NCBI GenBank assembly: GCA_001898625.1
Contig: MKUP01000007.1
Coordinates: 231,381 to 295,380 of the forward strand
Source: Burkholderiales bacterium 67-32
GTDB taxonomy: Bacteria > Pseudomonadota > Gammaproteobacteria > Burkholderiales > Burkholderiaceae_B
DNA: 64,000 nt
Direction: 5' to 3'
Each line of letters opens with the position of its first letter. Within the stretch, counting starts at the first letter, position 1. The notes below the pieces were generated by a model, which saw nothing but the letters and a program-made list of their open reading frames with translations, was not told where the DNA came from and made no database searches. This document shows, piece after piece, positions 61,274 through 64,000 of the stretch. The position numbers were made by a program, and so were the translations under genes.

Positions 61274-61295
61274 CTTGTCTGGAAATATGGACATT
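61274..61295. promoter_or_regulatory. ArsR-type operator 3 (arsR3 promoter)
   Basis: CTTGTC-N10-GACATT, with core TGTC-N10-GACA as at 51773-51794 and 52269-52290, in a low-GC stretch about 90 bp before arsR3. TTATATAG just upstream could be a -10 element. Confidence 0.6.
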
Positions 61296-61383
61296 TCGTC
61301 ACACCTCTCTGCATATGCCGACTACCGTTGAAGCCCCTCCCGCTGTCGCCAGCCATTTCCGGCCCGAGGCACCGGGAGAAGGT

Positions 61384-61800
61384 ATGTCCTTGCAACATGC
61401 ATTGATGGCTTTTCATGCCCTATCTCAGGCAACACGTTTACAGATCTTTCGACTGCTAATGGCACGCGAGCCGGAAGGACTAGCCGCCGGTCTTATAGCA
61501 GAACAGGTTGAGGGTCCACATAATACAGTTTCACAGCATCTGTCGATTCTGGCCAGAGCGGGCCTAATCTGGGGAGACAGACAGGGTCGGAGCATCATTT
61601 ATCATGCGCACACAGGTACGATGGGAGCATTAATGTCCTTCGTATTAATGGATTGTTGCCATGGGCATCCTGAAGCGTGTGCGCCTGTGATCGCAGCGTT
61701 GACCGGCCAATGCGATTGCGAATTTCCGTACGATATTCAGTCAACTCCAGCGCCCGCCAAGCGTCCGGTACGGAAACCTCGCCGAAATCGTCGGGATTGA
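61384..61800 (+). CDS. arsR: ArsR-family repressor 3
   Basis: A 138-residue repressor, start chosen at ATG 61384 because GGGAGAAGG lies just upstream; ATG 61315 would add 23 residues. HTH: FHALSQATRLQIFRLLMARE and HNTVSQHLSILARAGLI, the GRSIIY wing, then DCCHGHPEAC and GQCDCE cysteines. It is more similar to arsR1 than to arsR2. Last gene of the cargo, followed 26 bp later by the convergent relaxase stop. Confidence 0.88.
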   Translation: MSLQHALMAFHALSQATRLQIFRLLMAREPEGLAAGLIAEQVEGPHNTVSQHLSILARAGLIWGDRQGRSIIYHAHTGTMGALMSFVLMDCCHGHPEACAPVIAALTGQCDCEFPYDIQSTPAPAKRPVRKPRRNRRD

Positions 61801-61826
61801 GGTTCACAGGCCAACTGGGTAGATGT

Positions 61827-63749
61827 CTAGAGCCCAATTCCTTTCGTCCTTCCAAATTCCCACGTTACCCGCCCTGTCTGGAGCGTGGCGGCCATCGATT
61901 GCCCCAGGCGCGGCTCGATAACCGGCCGCCACGGCACCAGCGAAAAACCCAGCCCATCATCGAGCATGGCGAAACGCCCGCTCGCCAGCATCAGCGAGCG
62001 CTGGTAAACGCCGCTGGCCTTGCCATCCTCGCCGAGCGGCCGATAGACCAGGCCCGTCTCGGCCTGAAGCGCCTTGCCCACCGCCGCCAGCTCACGCCCG
62101 CGCAAGGTGCGCAGTAGCCCGCGCGCCAGCACCACCCGGCCGCCCCGCCGCTGCACCAGCCCTTCGCCTTCCAGATGCGCGGCGCGCTCCTGCATGGCCT
62201 GCCGCGCCTGCGCCCCGAAGCCGGCCTGGGCCAGCGCCGCGCCGCCGTCGATCAACTGCCGGTCCAGCCAGGTCGCGCCGGGCGAGGCGATCTGCTGCGC
62301 GAGCGGCACGTAGGACTGCACCACGGCCTCGACGCCGTGGCGGTGCGCCAGGTCGTAGGCGCGCCCGCGCGCGAGCAGGTCGGCCGGCACCTTCCATACC
62401 CCGTCCTCGACGCGCTCGACGATGCCGGCCCGGCGCAGCGCCTCCAGGCGCCGGACGTGCGACTGCACGATCATGTCCGGGCTGCTGTCGCGGCCGCGGA
62501 CTGCTGCCAGATGGTCGGCGGTGCGGTACAGGCCCTCGCGTGCCAGGCCGGCGATGTTGCAGTCGGCCGCGCTCTCGGCCATCGGCCGCACCTCCACGAT
62601 GCCACCGGCCGGGTAGTCGGCCAGGTCCGCCTTGGGCGGCAGCGCCACGTAATGCGCCCGGCCGTCCACACCATCGACCACGAGATAACCGGCGTCGTGC
62701 AACTCGTCGGTCAATCCTTTTCCCACAATGCGCCCGACGATGGGCTGGGCCAGCACGGAGCCGGCGTCGATGACGAACTCGCGCGCCTCGCCGCGCATGG
62801 CCCGGTGCAGCGTGCGCACGATGTCGCCGCGCTCGCCCAGGCGGCGCAAGGTCGTCTCCATCTGGCCGTCGAGCCGCCAATGCCCCGCGTCCATCGGCTG
62901 CGCCAGGCCCATGCCGGCCAGGTGTTGCAGCCGCGCGCGCAGCAGCCGCTGGTAGGCCATGTCGCCGCGCAAGTGGTCCACATCCACCACATCGACCTCG
63001 GCCTGACGCAACAGGGTCCGGTCCAAGGTCGTGAACCGCTCCTGTTCGACCTCGCGTTGCAGGCTTTCGGCGATCTCGCGTTCCGTGCGCAGCCCTAGCC
63101 ATCGCGTGACGATCTCGGAAGCCCGCCCACGCATTCCGTGGGCCAGGTAGTCGGGCGCAATGACGAGATCCTGGCCGTTGTCAGCGCGCCCGCGCAGCAC
63201 GATGTGGGTATGCGGATTGTCGGTGTCGTGATGGTCCACCGCCACCCAATCCAGGCGCGTCTCCAGGTCGGTCTCCATCTTGCGCATCAGCGTTCGCGTG
63301 AAGTCGCGCAGCTCGCCCAGCTCGGCCGCGTCCTCGGCCGATACGATGAACCTGAACTGATGCCGGTCGCCCTGGCTGCGTTCGGTGAAAGCCCGCACAT
63401 CGGCTTCGCCGGTGTCGGGGCCGTAAGCCTGGCCGCGCTCGCCCTCGCGCGTCACGCCATCGCGTTCGATGTAGCGCAAGTGCTGGGCCAGCGCCTGCGA
63501 GCCCGGCTGCACCTTCACGAACCGCGCCTTGATGACCACGCGCCGCATGTGCGGCGAGGTGGCAGTGCGCAGGCTCGCCGCCACCCGGCCGCGGCCGAAC
63601 TGCCGGCCACCGGCCCGCTTGCCTACAGCTTGCGCGCCGGCCTTGGACACCTGGCGGCGCACCTGGGCCACGAACCGCTCGCCGCCCCGATGGCTCGATC
63701 GCGGCGGCCCAGGCCGCACCCGGAACTCGTCGTCGTCAGCGCGCCCCAT
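61827..63749 (-). CDS. MOB relaxase with DUF3363 domain
   Basis: A 640-residue conjugative relaxase that nicks oriT. The N-terminal domain contains the likely catalytic Tyr in QHLRYIERDG and the three-histidine metal motif VDHHDTDNPHTHIVLRG (about residues 185-202). The C-terminal half is the DUF3363 region found in relaxases of Tn4371-like elements, ending VTWEFGRTKGIG. Start 63749 gives MGRADDDEFRVRPGPP, the usual beginning. The oriT is expected nearby but I could not identify it. Confidence 0.92.
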   Translation of the reverse strand: MGRADDDEFRVRPGPPRSSHRGGERFVAQVRRQVSKAGAQAVGKRAGGRQFGRGRVAASLRTATSPHMRRVVIKARFVKVQPGSQALAQHLRYIERDGVTREGERGQAYGPDTGEADVRAFTERSQGDRHQFRFIVSAEDAAELGELRDFTRTLMRKMETDLETRLDWVAVDHHDTDNPHTHIVLRGRADNGQDLVIAPDYLAHGMRGRASEIVTRWLGLRTEREIAESLQREVEQERFTTLDRTLLRQAEVDVVDVDHLRGDMAYQRLLRARLQHLAGMGLAQPMDAGHWRLDGQMETTLRRLGERGDIVRTLHRAMRGEAREFVIDAGSVLAQPIVGRIVGKGLTDELHDAGYLVVDGVDGRAHYVALPPKADLADYPAGGIVEVRPMAESAADCNIAGLAREGLYRTADHLAAVRGRDSSPDMIVQSHVRRLEALRRAGIVERVEDGVWKVPADLLARGRAYDLAHRHGVEAVVQSYVPLAQQIASPGATWLDRQLIDGGAALAQAGFGAQARQAMQERAAHLEGEGLVQRRGGRVVLARGLLRTLRGRELAAVGKALQAETGLVYRPLGEDGKASGVYQRSLMLASGRFAMLDDGLGFSLVPWRPVIEPRLGQSMAATLQTGRVTWEFGRTKGIGL

Positions 63750-64000
63750 GTGGCAAGCTCCCTGCAAGCCGGGCGCAATCCGGCGAATACGGCACCCGGC
63801 AAAGGCCGCATTCATGCGCCTCCGCGCGCCACCACGGCACAGGCGCCACCCGGCGCCGTGCCGTCTCCCCACCCGTGCAGACAAGGCTTTGCGACCAGCC
63901 CCGTGCTGGTCCTTTTATCTTGCCCTCCTAATCGGAGTCCTTTTCACCGCCGTCTTCGCAGGCGGTTTCGGGGTTCGCGTGACCATGGCCATTCTCCTTC
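63750..64000 (-). other. Intergenic region upstream of the relaxase gene
   Basis: Apart from the short basic ORF at 63915-63992, this 251-bp stretch has no recognisable gene. It is the likely place for the relaxase promoter and possibly oriT; I see GC-rich short inverted segments near 63845-63870 but no clear nick-site signature. Confidence 0.3.
63915..63992 (-). CDS. Possible short basic peptide upstream of the relaxase gene
   Basis: A 25-codon ORF, MAMVTRTPKPPAKTAVKRTP followed by IRRAR, with AAGGAG upstream of its second ATG (63986). It is strongly basic and has no recognised domain. It may be a genuine leader peptide, the start of a gene with a broken frame, or chance. Confidence 0.3.
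   Translation of the reverse strand: MAMVTRTPKPPAKTAVKRTPIRRAR

Noticed and set aside
36962..64000. CRISPR array or restriction/defence system in the element
   Set aside because: No regularly spaced repeats, cas, methylase or toxin-antitoxin genes were seen in the part of the element present.

Overview
The window is high-GC DNA from a betaproteobacterium, most likely Burkholderiales of the Alcaligenaceae type (Bordetella/Achromobacter-like). The main reason is five separate genes for Bug/TctC-type periplasmic solute receptors, a family strongly expanded in those genera, interspersed with LysR/IclR regulators and small catabolic operons. The host assignment is inference from gene content.

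Positions 1-25500 are chromosomal catabolic clusters. (a) IclR regulator, Bug receptor, acyl-CoA ligase, Zn-alcohol dehydrogenase and enoyl-CoA hydratase (1-5213). (b) LysR, Bug receptor, a small ferredoxin-fold protein and a mandelate-racemase-type enolase-superfamily enzyme (5223-9074). (c) A reverse-strand operon of amidase, cupin, DUF2848 protein, Bug receptor and FAD monooxygenase with a divergent LysR (9086-14916). (d) A muconate-lactonizing-type enzyme plus Bug receptor, then L-asparaginase with a divergent LysR (14813-19133). (e) An opine-dehydrogenase-like protein plus Bug receptor, then a luciferase-like flavoprotein, a DOPA-dioxygenase-family protein, an SDR protein without the usual catalytic residues, and a MarR-EmrB/QacA efflux pair (19010-25526). 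No TctA/TctB membrane partner is present for any of the receptors.

Positions 25500-36840 hold housekeeping and stress genes: fumarase C, a tandem PPK2 polyphosphate:AMP phosphotransferase, an MFS carrier, an M20 peptidase, a DUF1328 membrane peptide, a PAS hybrid sensor kinase, a PA2169-family four-helix protein, a small acidic protein and a large MscS channel.

A tRNA-Lys(CUU) at 36862-36937 marks the chromosome/island boundary. From there to the end of the window is part of an integrative and conjugative element with Tn4371-type gene order. Reading on the reverse strand from the right: MOB relaxase with DUF3363, cargo, LysR, traG, a CopG-type protein, trbB-C-D-E-J-(lipoprotein)-L-F-G-I, a DUF2274 protein, a hypothetical protein and an AlpA-like regulator next to the tRNA. 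Most genes overlap by ATGA. trbE is split into two ORFs by a TGATG stop-start. The integrase is not in the window and is expected beyond position 64000.

The cargo (51800-61800, forward strand) is an arsenic/phosphate module: arsR1, pstSCAB, arsR2, arsI, a thioredoxin-type arsC, acr3, a glutaredoxin-type arsC, arsH, an MFS carrier and arsR3. Three inverted repeats of the form TGTC-N10-GACA lie upstream of arsR1, pstS and arsR3, and a PhoB-like box lies next to the pstS copy. This suggests that a dedicated phosphate importer is under joint arsenic and phosphate control. ArsI and ArsH together point to resistance to methylated trivalent arsenic, although no ArsM is present here.
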